Below, piece after piece: positions 1 to 6,862 of a stretch of DNA of 30,916 bases (within the stretch, counting starts at the first letter, position 1; the number at the start of each line of letters is the position of its first letter). The notes under the pieces were generated by a model, which saw only the letters and a list, made by a program, of their open reading frames with translations, was not told where the DNA came from and ran no database searches. Position numbers and translations under genes: made by a program. This DNA is from VMEP01 sp964414265 (GTDB lineage: Bacteria > Patescibacteriota > Minisyncoccia > Phycocordibacterales > VMEP01): positions 1-30,916 of the forward strand of contig CAYPVT010000004.1 of NCBI GenBank assembly GCA_964414265.1. The letters run 5' to 3'.

Positions 1-300
1 GCTATTTAACACCTTTTGAGACATTTCATTGCACTTCAATTTAGAACTTGAGGTACAGTTACTGCGAATATGCCCGAAAGGTATAAAAAGTGCTCAATTT
101 TGCTGAAAAATAAGAATACAGAAATCACCTTTTTAAACGAGCACTATCATAAGTTTTCTGCGGTGAGACAAAAAGAAAAAGCCCCCGATGCAGACGTATC
201 TACATAAGGGTCTTTTCCATGGTGATACTTACATAATGTCAGCTTGTGGGTAAAATTGCAAGTAGGCTACGCGCAGGTTCGAACTTCTAATGCGGTAAGT

Positions 301-330
301 AAAAACACCCATATTTATATGGGTGTTTTT
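301..330. terminator. Strong symmetric intrinsic terminator-like hairpin
   Basis: A perfect 13-bp stem (AAAAACACCCATA at 301-313, complement at 318-330) closes on a 4-nt loop and ends in a T-run. The A-run on one side and T-run on the other make it terminator-like in both directions. No convincing gene precedes it within the window, so the transcript it would end is unknown. Confidence 0.65.
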
Positions 331-501
331 CGTCCTATCCGGCTCCGAGCAGCGCAGGAACTTCGAACCGTTATTCAAAGCGGTTGGCACTCCTACGCAA
401 TGGAGGCAGCGGTTAAAGTAATACGGAATGAGGAGCCGTATGACGAGGAAACGATGAGGAGTATGGAGAGGCCAGGGCCAGTGTGATTTATCGCTTACGA
501 A

Positions 502-527
502 AATGCCCCGGCTCGGCCGGAGGCATT
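502..527 (-). terminator. Possible terminator of the padR operon
   Basis: AATGCC plus CCGGC pair with GCCGG plus GGCATT around a TCG loop, with one bulged A. On the minus strand a short T-run (about four) follows. It lies about 90 bases past the stop of the leftward membrane-protein gene, so it could end that transcript. The T-run is short, so the call is tentative. Confidence 0.35.
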
Positions 528-619
528 CGCGTCGCTATGGACTTTCATTTTACCACCCGTACCACGCCGTTTTTAGAAAACATTATAAAACGGCTGGGTC
601 GGCTCCCTGCAGAGGGACA

Positions 620-1024
620 TTAGGACTTGGTTGAATCAGGGTTTTTCTTCCAGACCTTTATCCCGCCAACAATGCCAGCAATAACTGCAATGAGTCCGAG
701 TATCTGTCCGCCTGGGCTATCATCGTATCCACCGAACACGACCATAAACACACCGAACGATATCGCGAGAACGGCGACCAATAGTTTAATCATTTTCATA
801 TAATTGTAAGTTAGATTTTCTTTAATAATTCCCGTGGATGTTTCGACAAACACCCAGAGCACGAAGCCGAACAATCCACCTTCCGCTTCTCGACGCTCGC
901 GGCAGAGGTCGTTGAATGTCTGCTCCATTCCCTCGCCAAAGCGCTCGCGGTACGGCTTCGGATAGAAGCGGAGAAGTTCGGCGTACCAATGCCGATATCG
1001 TGCAATCGCGTGTTCATATGCCAT
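620..1024 (-). CDS. PadR-associated small membrane protein (permease-prefix-like)
   Basis: A protein of about 134 residues. The N-terminal half carries a pattern seen in partners of PadR regulators: RHWYAELLRFYPKPYRERFG followed by an amphipathic stretch with GMEQTFNDLCRERR. The C-terminal half has two predicted membrane helices (LLVAVLAISFGVFMVVFGG and LGLIAVIAGIVGGI) and a basic tail. I chose the ATG at 1024 rather than a longer in-frame start because it overlaps the last 11 bases of padR, the usual arrangement for translational coupling; the longer reading would run deep into padR. The function is unknown. Small membrane proteins next to PadR are often its target, so control by the upstream regulator is likely. 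The product assignment is by pattern only. Confidence 0.75.
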   Translation of the reverse strand: MAYEHAIARYRHWYAELLRFYPKPYRERFGEGMEQTFNDLCRERREAEGGLFGFVLWVFVETSTGIIKENLTYNYMKMIKLLVAVLAISFGVFMVVFGGYDDSPGGQILGLIAVIAGIVGGIKVWKKNPDSTKS

Positions 1025-1382
1025 ACGCATAAGTATTCGGTACAGGCGAAAGCGTCTTGCGTTTGGCAACCGCCACGACCTCGCGGTATCTCTCCAATTC
1101 CGCCGCGAGTGCTTTGCTTCCCTCGCCAGTGATTTTGTAGTAGACGCGGCGCTCGTCATCCATTTCGGGGTCTATTTTTTTATCGCTCTCATGTATCAAG
1201 CCTCCCTCGATCATGCGGCCGAGTGAACCGTAGAGTGTTCCCGGCCCCATATTTACTTTTCCCTGCGAATCCGACTCCACCTGCTTCATAATTCCGTAGC
1301 CGTGACGCTCATATGTCGCGAGCGCGAGGAGGATGTGGAGCACCGCAGGGGTTAAGGGTGCATTGGTTATATTCTTTGCCAT
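1014..1382 (-). CDS. PadR family transcriptional regulator
   Basis: A 122-residue winged-helix protein. Residues about 8-90 show the PadR pattern: LTPAVLHILLALATYERHGYGIMKQ, then GPGTLYGSLGRMIEGGLI as the recognition helix region, then DERRVYYKITGEGSKAL as the wing. The C-terminal dimerisation helix is short, so this is the small PadR type. It is the first gene of a leftward two-gene operon, and the membrane-protein gene overlaps its end. The promoter sits so close that the transcript probably begins at the start codon. A perfect palindrome lies between -35 and -10, so autorepression is likely. The ligand is not apparent. Confidence 0.92.
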   Translation of the reverse strand: MAKNITNAPLTPAVLHILLALATYERHGYGIMKQVESDSQGKVNMGPGTLYGSLGRMIEGGLIHESDKKIDPEMDDERRVYYKITGEGSKALAAELERYREVVAVAKRKTLSPVPNTYAYGI

Positions 1383-1388
1383 ACAGCT

Positions 1389-1417
1389 ATACTATATCCG
1401 CTACGGATATATGTCAA
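1389..1417 (-). promoter_or_regulatory. padR promoter with palindromic operator, leaderless
   Basis: On the minus strand there is a consensus TTGACA at 1417-1412, a 17-bp spacer, and TAGTAT at 1394-1389. Only six bases separate the -10 from the padR ATG at 1382, so transcription should begin at or next to the ATG. The interval 1394-1410 is a perfect palindrome, ATATCCG-N3-CGGATAT, filling the spacer; this is a natural operator for PadR itself. The promoter and palindrome are directly visible. Autorepression is inferred. Confidence 0.85.
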
Positions 1418-1452
1418 TAGTATTTTCTCAAATAACTCTCAGTATGTTTATG

Positions 1453-1477
1453 GGAAGTTACTTTAAAGGTAACTTCC
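1453..1477. repeat. Near-perfect dyad between padR and the R-M operon
   Basis: GGAAGTTAC (1453-1461) pairs with GTAACTTCC (1469-1477) around the 7-nt loop TTTAAAG. It lies between the divergent padR and restriction-modification promoters, and T-runs do not follow, so it is more likely a protein-binding site or structural element than a terminator. No C-protein gene is visible for the R-M pair. Confidence 0.55.
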
Positions 1478-1532
1478 AGTTCAAAAAGCGTTAAAAGGTA
1501 AATTGATTTCATAGCTTTGCTACAGGCTAAAG

Positions 1533-1541
1533 TGATACAAT
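1533..1541 (+). promoter_or_regulatory. Extended -10 promoter of the R-M operon
   Basis: TGATACAAT is an extended -10 element (TGnTACAAT). Seven bases separate it from the methyltransferase ATG at 1549, so the message is probably leaderless. No good -35 is seen, as is usual for extended -10 promoters. This placement also favours the ATG over the in-frame TTG at 1543. Confidence 0.65.
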
Positions 1542-1548
1542 ATTGATA

Positions 1549-3246
1549 ATGAACGTGAGTACAACAAAGGCACGAACAATAGGACTCCCATTCGAAAACG
1601 AGCTTCTTGCGTCTGCCGTTGCGAGGCTCGCGGAAGCCAACACCGAAGATCGTGGAGCAGTCTTTACGCGCCGCGAAGTAGTCGATTTTATTCTCGACCT
1701 TGTTGAGTATTGGCCGTCGCAGAAATTGCAGTTCACGAGCTTGCTTGAACCTTCGTTCGGGCATGGTGACTTTCTTATTCCGGCCGTGGAGCGTTTAATG
1801 GAATCTCTCCGCAACCAAAAAATAAAACCGACCGTAGAGCTTCTAAAAAATAGTATCAGAGCGGTCGAACTCCATATTGAATCGTTCGAGAAAACAAAAG
1901 CTGCCCTTAACAAAATTTTACAAGAGAATGGTCTTCGCGCAGCACAAGCCGATAGCATACTCGCATCGTGGCTAATTCAGGGTGACTTCCTCCTCACTGC
2001 ATTTGAACAAAAGTTTACACATGTCATTGGCAATCCTCCCTACATACGACAGGAAATGGTGCCGAGCGTGCTGATGACTGAATACCGTCGGCGCTACGAT
2101 ACGATTTACGATCGCGCAGACATATACATCCCATTTATCGAATACTCGTTGAAGCTTCTCATGTGGGGAGGTGTACTCGGTTTTATTTGCGCCGACCGAT
2201 GGATGAAAAACCGCTACGGCGGTCCCTTGCGCGAGATGGTCTCGCGAGACTTCCACCTCCGCGCCTATGTCGATATGATCTCTACCCCCGCTTTCCACTC
2301 GGAGGTTATCGCATACCCTGCAATCACAATTATCGCCAACGAGCCATCCGGCCCGACCTACACAGCAAAACAGCCCGAGATTGAGGCAATGTCTTTACAA
2401 CGTCTTACAGAAGTCCTTCGCGGAACATCGAGCGGTAAGCCTGCAAAAATGGCAACTGTAACGAATGGCAACCCATGGACTCTCGACGAATCAGATTCTC
2501 TCACGCTTGTGCGTCGCCTTGAGAGTGACTTTCCTTCTCTTGAGGAAACAGGATGTAAAGTCGGCATCGGTGTAGCAACCGGGGCAGACAGTGTTTTTAT
2601 AGCCCCCTTCGAATCATTGGATATCGAGGACGACCGTAAGTTACCGCTCGCGATGACCAAAGATATTCAGAGCGGAAAAGTTGCATGGCGAGGTTACGGT
2701 GTCGTGAATCCATTCGGTGATGATGGGAAGCTTGTCTCCCTTGAAAAATATCCCAGGCTCGCGGCGTATCTCGAACAACATAAGGACGTAATAAAAAATC
2801 GGCACGTCTCCAAAAAGAATCCAAGTGGATGGTACCGAACCATTGACCGCATATATCCGGAGCTTGTCGCAAAGCCAAAACTTCTCATCCCTGACATTAA
2901 AGGTGCTGCTCATATCGTTTACGAAAAAGGTGCGTTCTATCCTCACCACAATCTCTATCACATTACTTCGGAGCGGTGGGATCTGCAGGCACTGAGAGTC
3001 GTTCTACTCTCCGGCATCGCGCAGCTTTTTATCGAAGCCTACTCCACGCGTATGCATGGAGACTGCCTTCGATTCCAAGCGCAGTATTTGCGACGCATCC
3101 GCGTGCCTCAATGGGAAACCATACCGGCCGATATCCGTCAGACATTGCATGAGGTGGCCCTCAGCGACGATCCTGTGGCGCGTAACGAGGTCGTATCTAA
3201 ACTCTATGGCCTTTCCGCTGCCGAGCGTGTTACCATCAAAAAATAA
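1549..3246 (+). CDS. N6-adenine DNA methyltransferase, PaeR7I/XhoI-type R-M system
   Basis: A 565-residue adenine methyltransferase that would protect the host from the nuclease encoded next to it. Seen: GAVFTRREV near residues 36-44 (motif X region), the SAM-binding motif I LLEPSFGHGDFL at about 65-76, and the catalytic motif IV NPPY at 162-165. A long C-terminal half probably carries the target-recognition domain. The stop overlaps the nuclease start by one base (TAATG), so the two are translated together. The partner is recognisable as a PaeR7I/XhoI-type enzyme, so the expected methylated sequence is CTCGAG; the specificity is inferred from that partner, not read from the sequence. Its GC content is higher than in the core genes to the right. 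I take ATG 1549 as the start because of the promoter spacing. Confidence 0.9.
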   Translation: MNVSTTKARTIGLPFENELLASAVARLAEANTEDRGAVFTRREVVDFILDLVEYWPSQKLQFTSLLEPSFGHGDFLIPAVERLMESLRNQKIKPTVELLKNSIRAVELHIESFEKTKAALNKILQENGLRAAQADSILASWLIQGDFLLTAFEQKFTHVIGNPPYIRQEMVPSVLMTEYRRRYDTIYDRADIYIPFIEYSLKLLMWGGVLGFICADRWMKNRYGGPLREMVSRDFHLRAYVDMISTPAFHSEVIAYPAITIIANEPSGPTYTAKQPEIEAMSLQRLTEVLRGTSSGKPAKMATVTNGNPWTLDESDSLTLVRRLESDFPSLEETGCKVGIGVATGADSVFIAPFESLDIEDDRKLPLAMTKDIQSGKVAWRGYGVVNPFGDDGKLVSLEKYPRLAAYLEQHKDVIKNRHVSKKNPSGWYRTIDRIYPELVAKPKLLIPDIKGAAHIVYEKGAFYPHHNLYHITSERWDLQALRVVLLSGIAQLFIEAYSTRMHGDCLRFQAQYLRRIRVPQWETIPADIRQTLHEVALSDDPVARNEVVSKLYGLSAAERVTIKK

Positions 3247-3980
3247 TGGCTATCGATCTCGCACAATACGAACAACGAGCAAAGCAGGCAGTCAAGCTGT
3301 TCTGGGGGAACCGTAGTGCTGCAGCAGAGCAGCAGCTGGAATCTGGCAAAGCAGATGCAGGCACGCGTGGAGCAGTAACGGCTGGCAAGAACATGGACGG
3401 CTTTGCAGAACTCATGGCCGAATTGGTAGAAGCCAATGGCCTCAAAGATGCCACTGTCATACACGGCGGACGTCTCGTTACTCTCCCAGGCTTTTTCAGA
3501 CCAACGAAGCAGTGGGATTTTCTAGTGCTCCGCGAAGGTCGCCTTATTGCAGCGTTAGAATTCAAATCGCAGGTCGGCTCATTCGGAAACAATTTCAACA
3601 ATCGCACCGAAGAAGCAATTGGAACCGCACATGATCTTTGGACCGCATACCGAGAGGGAGCGTTCGGAGAACAGTCAAAGCCATTTGTTGGTTGGATTAT
3701 GCTTCTCGAAGATGCGCCGGATTCGCGCTCGCCGGTAACAGATAACTCGCCACATTTTCCGTTGATGCCAGACTTCAAGGGCGCATCGTATGCCGATCGT
3801 TACAACATCCTCTGCAAGAAACTCGTGCAGGAACAACTCTACACATCTGCATGCATAATGCTCTCGCCCCAATCAGCAAAGGATACTGGAGACTACGCAG
3901 ACATGAGCGATCTCACTAACCTCAAAATGTTCATCACTACGTTCGCCGGACATCTCGCCGCAGAGGCAGCTCGAAGTTAG
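3246..3980 (+). CDS. Type II restriction endonuclease, PaeR7I/XhoI family
   Basis: A 244-residue protein, close to the roughly 246 residues of PaeR7I. The family pattern is visible: RGAVTAGKNMDGFAEL at about 41-56, then the nuclease core with D91 (KQWDFLVLREG), E105 and K107 (ALEFKSQ), fitting a PD-(D/E)xK active site, then SFGNNFNNRTEEAIGTAHDL. Enzymes of this family cut CTCGAG. It is the second gene of the operon and overlaps the methyltransferase stop by one base. It converges on the leftward methyltransferase gene with only 9 bases between the stops and no visible terminator. The family call is from recognition of this motif series. Confidence 0.9.
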   Translation: MAIDLAQYEQRAKQAVKLFWGNRSAAAEQQLESGKADAGTRGAVTAGKNMDGFAELMAELVEANGLKDATVIHGGRLVTLPGFFRPTKQWDFLVLREGRLIAALEFKSQVGSFGNNFNNRTEEAIGTAHDLWTAYREGAFGEQSKPFVGWIMLLEDAPDSRSPVTDNSPHFPLMPDFKGASYADRYNILCKKLVQEQLYTSACIMLSPQSAKDTGDYADMSDLTNLKMFITTFAGHLAAEAARS

Positions 3981-3989
3981 AGGTATAAC

Positions 3990-5657
3990 TTATCCTAAAT
4001 TTATTGTTTTGTTCAACTGGGTTCCTTTCAGTCTTCTCCTAAGAAGTTTAAAATAAATCTTCTTTATTCTGGATATTTTCTCATTAGACAGTCCAAGTTG
4101 TTTTTTTAGTATCAACTGATCAGTGTAATCAAGAATATTACTTATACTGGCCCGCTGCCTCAGCAAGGAGTCGAGCTTGTTTAGTTGGGCCATTGGAACG
4201 TCTGGGCAATATGGAATAGACAAGTTTTTGTATTCATTTGGAGTCAATTCCAAGACACTGCCACCGTAATAACGACCCTCCAGTTCTGCGAATATCAATG
4301 TGAGGCTGTTGTAGAAAGAGAACACAAGATCACCAATCTTATTACCATCTTTCATTCTGATCCTATAGAAAGCATCAGTTACAACTACGTCGGCTTTATT
4401 AAGAGCCATTTTAGGAATGAGATTGGATCGCTTGGAAAAAAAACCTTCAGACTTCCATACCGATGGAATAACGTACCAATGTTCCCTCAACTTACACTTA
4501 TAGCGTTTGTGAAGTTTGCCGTCCTCTCCTTTCTTCAGATAGGTCTTTATCCCTTTAGAAAAAGAGCTACTGTCTTTATTTTCGAAAGTTAAGAGTATCG
4601 AGGGCTTACCGGCATTTAAGGTTTTATTGTAGTCACTCTTCAGGTAATTGAGCGTATGCGGCATTAGCGAGCTTTTCTGAAGAATAGGCTGGGCAATTTT
4701 TTGTAAGCCAAACTCCTTGACTGTATCTTGATTAACAATAAAAAAGTCATTGGCTGCGGTAACAACACCTACTTCTGCCCTGCAGTAATGCTTTATGGGT
4801 TGTAATTTCTGTTTAAAGGAGTCTAGAAATTTAAGCTCGGAGTCAGACAGAATATAATTTGTCCACTTGTCCAGAGTCTTCCGGTGAATATTACTATTTT
4901 CCTTTACATACGATGGTTTTTTGAGATCATCTAACTTATCGACTTGATAGAAAGATACGCCGGGAGTTTGCTTTTTTGCACAAATCAGAATGATAACGTC
5001 TTGCTCAATGCTAGGAAATACAAGCTCATTAAAGGCAAAGATTTCTATTCTCTCGAAATTGTCTCGTAAGAAATCCCGTAGCTCTTTTGCGTATATAACC
5101 TGAAGTAGCTCCGCAGGTAATACGAAACACAAGACGCCATCCTCGTTCAAAGATTGAACTCCAGCGATAAGAAAGCTTGGCCATATATTTTTGATTTTCT
5201 TTAAACCAAGGTTCGATTTCTTCTGGACTTCCTCGCAAAGTTTTACCTGCGACTTGGAAAGATGGTGATTCTTGATGTACGGGGGATTCCCGATAATCAA
5301 GTCGAACTTCTTTTTACTGTTTTTGTTGTAGTCCAAATAATCTTTATTCAAGTAGGTAATCTTTCGAGACTTATTTGTGTAGCTTTTTGTTTTCTTCTTT
5401 GATGCATCTACGGCCTCCGGTTCTATTTCAACCGCATCGATATCTACTGTCTTAATATATTTTGATAGGTCAAACTTAGGGAAAGTCTTATTACTGAAAA
5501 GAGAATCAAAGAAAACGCCATCTCCAACACTGGGCTCAAGCACCTTAATATTTTTCTTGAATTTATAGTTAGAAAATAAGTGAAATATAATAAAATCCGA
5601 CAACGTTGGTGGCGTGTAGTAAGACCCCGTATTCTTTTTATTATTGGTTGTTTTCAT
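3990..5657 (-). CDS. N6-adenine DNA methyltransferase (last gene of candidate defence operon)
   Basis: A 555-residue class I SAM-dependent adenine methyltransferase of the Eco57I/TaqI type. Seen: GSYYTPP at 11-17, motif I LEPSVGDGVFF at 40-50, acidic EIEPEAVDAS after strand 2, and catalytic NPPY at 124-127. The C-terminal 300 residues probably hold target recognition. No nuclease domain is seen inside it, so it is not an obvious type IIG fusion; the nuclease is likely the HNH protein next to it. Its start overlaps the HNH gene end by 17 bases. It is very lysine-rich and lower in GC than the PaeR7I-like pair, pointing to a separate origin. The recognition sequence cannot be read from the protein. 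Confidence 0.88.
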   Translation of the reverse strand: MKTTNNKKNTGSYYTPPTLSDFIIFHLFSNYKFKKNIKVLEPSVGDGVFFDSLFSNKTFPKFDLSKYIKTVDIDAVEIEPEAVDASKKKTKSYTNKSRKITYLNKDYLDYNKNSKKKFDLIIGNPPYIKNHHLSKSQVKLCEEVQKKSNLGLKKIKNIWPSFLIAGVQSLNEDGVLCFVLPAELLQVIYAKELRDFLRDNFERIEIFAFNELVFPSIEQDVIILICAKKQTPGVSFYQVDKLDDLKKPSYVKENSNIHRKTLDKWTNYILSDSELKFLDSFKQKLQPIKHYCRAEVGVVTAANDFFIVNQDTVKEFGLQKIAQPILQKSSLMPHTLNYLKSDYNKTLNAGKPSILLTFENKDSSSFSKGIKTYLKKGEDGKLHKRYKCKLREHWYVIPSVWKSEGFFSKRSNLIPKMALNKADVVVTDAFYRIRMKDGNKIGDLVFSFYNSLTLIFAELEGRYYGGSVLELTPNEYKNLSIPYCPDVPMAQLNKLDSLLRQRASISNILDYTDQLILKKQLGLSNEKISRIKKIYFKLLRRRLKGTQLNKTINLG

Positions 5658-6258
5658 TTTTTAAAGCCCCGGCGTATTCGTAGTAGTAGCTCTGCAGTTT
5701 CTTAATATGAGTCGTTACTTTCTTTTTGCGCGCGGAGCTTAAACCACTCTTATCCTTCTCGGCTGATAAGGACTGAATCTGAGAATCCAACTTGGCGAGC
5801 ATCCAAATAATCGCATGCCTTCGCAGTCCGAGCTTCATCTTTTCAAACATATACTGACCAACCTTTGTTTGGGGGACGATGTCTCCAAGCTTCTCTCTAT
5901 AAAACTGCCTATCATATCTAGCTTCACAAGGGTCTACATACCCTTTATTTCTAAGTACATGGACCGTTTCTACTCCTGATGGCCAGTCCTCGCCTTTTGA
6001 GTTGTTGCACCAAAAACATGCATAGACAAGATTCCGATATTCATTTTCTCCCAAGCTACTCAGTTTAGTTTTCGGTACGAAATGATCTATGTGGTAATGC
6101 CTATAACCACCGTCCCAGGAGTCGTGATCATCGCAATAGCCACAGCGCGAATTAAAATCTGCCTGCAGAGGGCGCTTGAAATTTCTATAACTAGCGTATG
6201 TTCTGGTGCAAGTTCTTTGCGGCCGAACTGATCTAAGCGGATTTTTTCGGCTTTTCAT
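5641..6258 (-). CDS. HNH endonuclease
   Basis: A 205-residue HNH nuclease. Zinc-type cysteines appear as CGYC (39, 42) and CFWC (81, 84). The catalytic core is YHIDHFVPK with H56, D58 and H59, followed by N76 in RNLVYACFWCNN. This CxxC-HxDHFxPK-NLVxACxxCN layout is like that of HNH proteins in defence systems (PtuB/TIGR02646-like, from memory). The C-terminal 90 residues are helical and basic with no motif I recognise. It overlaps the receiver gene upstream by 26 bases and the methyltransferase downstream by 17, so it is made together with both. The probable role is DNA cleavage by the system; that is inference from the context. Confidence 0.88.
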   Translation of the reverse strand: MKSRKNPLRSVRPQRTCTRTYASYRNFKRPLQADFNSRCGYCDDHDSWDGGYRHYHIDHFVPKTKLSSLGENEYRNLVYACFWCNNSKGEDWPSGVETVHVLRNKGYVDPCEARYDRQFYREKLGDIVPQTKVGQYMFEKMKLGLRRHAIIWMLAKLDSQIQSLSAEKDKSGLSSARKKKVTTHIKKLQSYYYEYAGALKNENNQ

Positions 6259-6862
6259 ATTTTTTTATCTCCTTGATAAGCTTTGCAGTGTCTCCGATTA
6301 GCTCATCAAGTTTTTTCAAATCGGAAGTCTTTTTCAAAGCTTTCGGAAGCTCAGAACGCTTATCCAATGAGCGCTCCAAAAAAGTATCCAGCTCGATCAT
6401 TCTCTCTTCCTGTTTTAAGTCTCTCTTCTTCCGTGCCTTCAACTTAGTGAATTCGCCTTCTATGGCTTTCACCTTTTGCTGGTAATTCTCTATCTGTCTC
6501 TTAACTCTTTTTAGGAAGTTTTCGGCATTTCTGTCATAGATTGCATTGATATCGATAGACTGTCTCTCGGCTTCATTTACATGAGAAGTTAGGATAAAAA
6601 CCGGAAAATTATCGACCCTCTCGACAATCTTTTTAAATATGTCGTCTCCTTGGTAGTTGATCGTGTTGTTGCCTTCTCTGAGATCAAAATCGATAACCGC
6701 AGCATTTACCCTTTTATCAAATATGTCGGCCACGACGGTATCCAAATTCTTCTTCAGAGGAATCTTGACCACATCAAACTCTTGCCCGGCAGAACGTTGA
6801 AAGCTTCTGATTTGGGCATCATTGTCGTCGATATATGCAATTTTGAATTTATCGCTAGTCAT
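6233..6862 (-). CDS. Response-regulator receiver protein with coiled-coil tail
   Basis: A 209-residue protein. Residues 1-120 form a receiver domain: the acidic pair D12-D13 in IAYIDDND, the phospho-acceptor D58 in AAVIDFDLREG, T92/S93 in FILTSHV and K118 in AENFLK. From about 118 to the end it is a charged helical coiled coil (IENYQQKVKAIEGEFTKLKA and onward) ending in a lysine-rich tail. There is no DNA-binding output domain, so signalling is likely by protein contact rather than transcription. It lies directly behind the histidine-kinase-like gene (8-base overlap) and ahead of the HNH gene (26-base overlap), so its input and output are probably those two proteins. Confidence 0.88.
   Translation of the reverse strand: MTSDKFKIAYIDDNDAQIRSFQRSAGQEFDVVKIPLKKNLDTVVADIFDKRVNAAVIDFDLREGNNTINYQGDDIFKKIVERVDNFPVFILTSHVNEAERQSIDINAIYDRNAENFLKRVKRQIENYQQKVKAIEGEFTKLKARKKRDLKQEERMIELDTFLERSLDKRSELPKALKKTSDLKKLDELIGDTAKLIKEIKKYEKPKKSA

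Larger units (their letters stand above)
1..619. other. Intergenic stretch at the left edge, no convincing gene
   Basis: I see no convincing coding sequence here. Visible structure: a strong symmetric hairpin at 301-330, a GC-rich hairpin at 502-527, and an inverted repeat GCCGTTTT / AAAACGGC at 566-573 and 587-594. A weak inverted repeat AGTGCTC / GAGCACT lies at 89-95 and 139-145. The left end of the integrated element may lie here or outside the window; I found no clear copy of the tRNA-Asn 3' end. Confidence 0.5.

Noticed and set aside
265..296. tRNA- or tmRNA-like bit with GGTTCGAA before a terminator
   Set aside because: No T-stem, acceptor or anticodon arm closes. The ten bases shared with the tRNA-Asn T-arm are in the opposite orientation to that expected for a left attachment site.
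244..486. Open frame of 80 codons on the plus strand (TTG start)
   Set aside because: It reads straight through the 13-bp terminator-like hairpin at 301-330, has no ribosome site or promoter, and resembles no family. A shorter frame from an ATG near 319 or 403 cannot be excluded but has no support.
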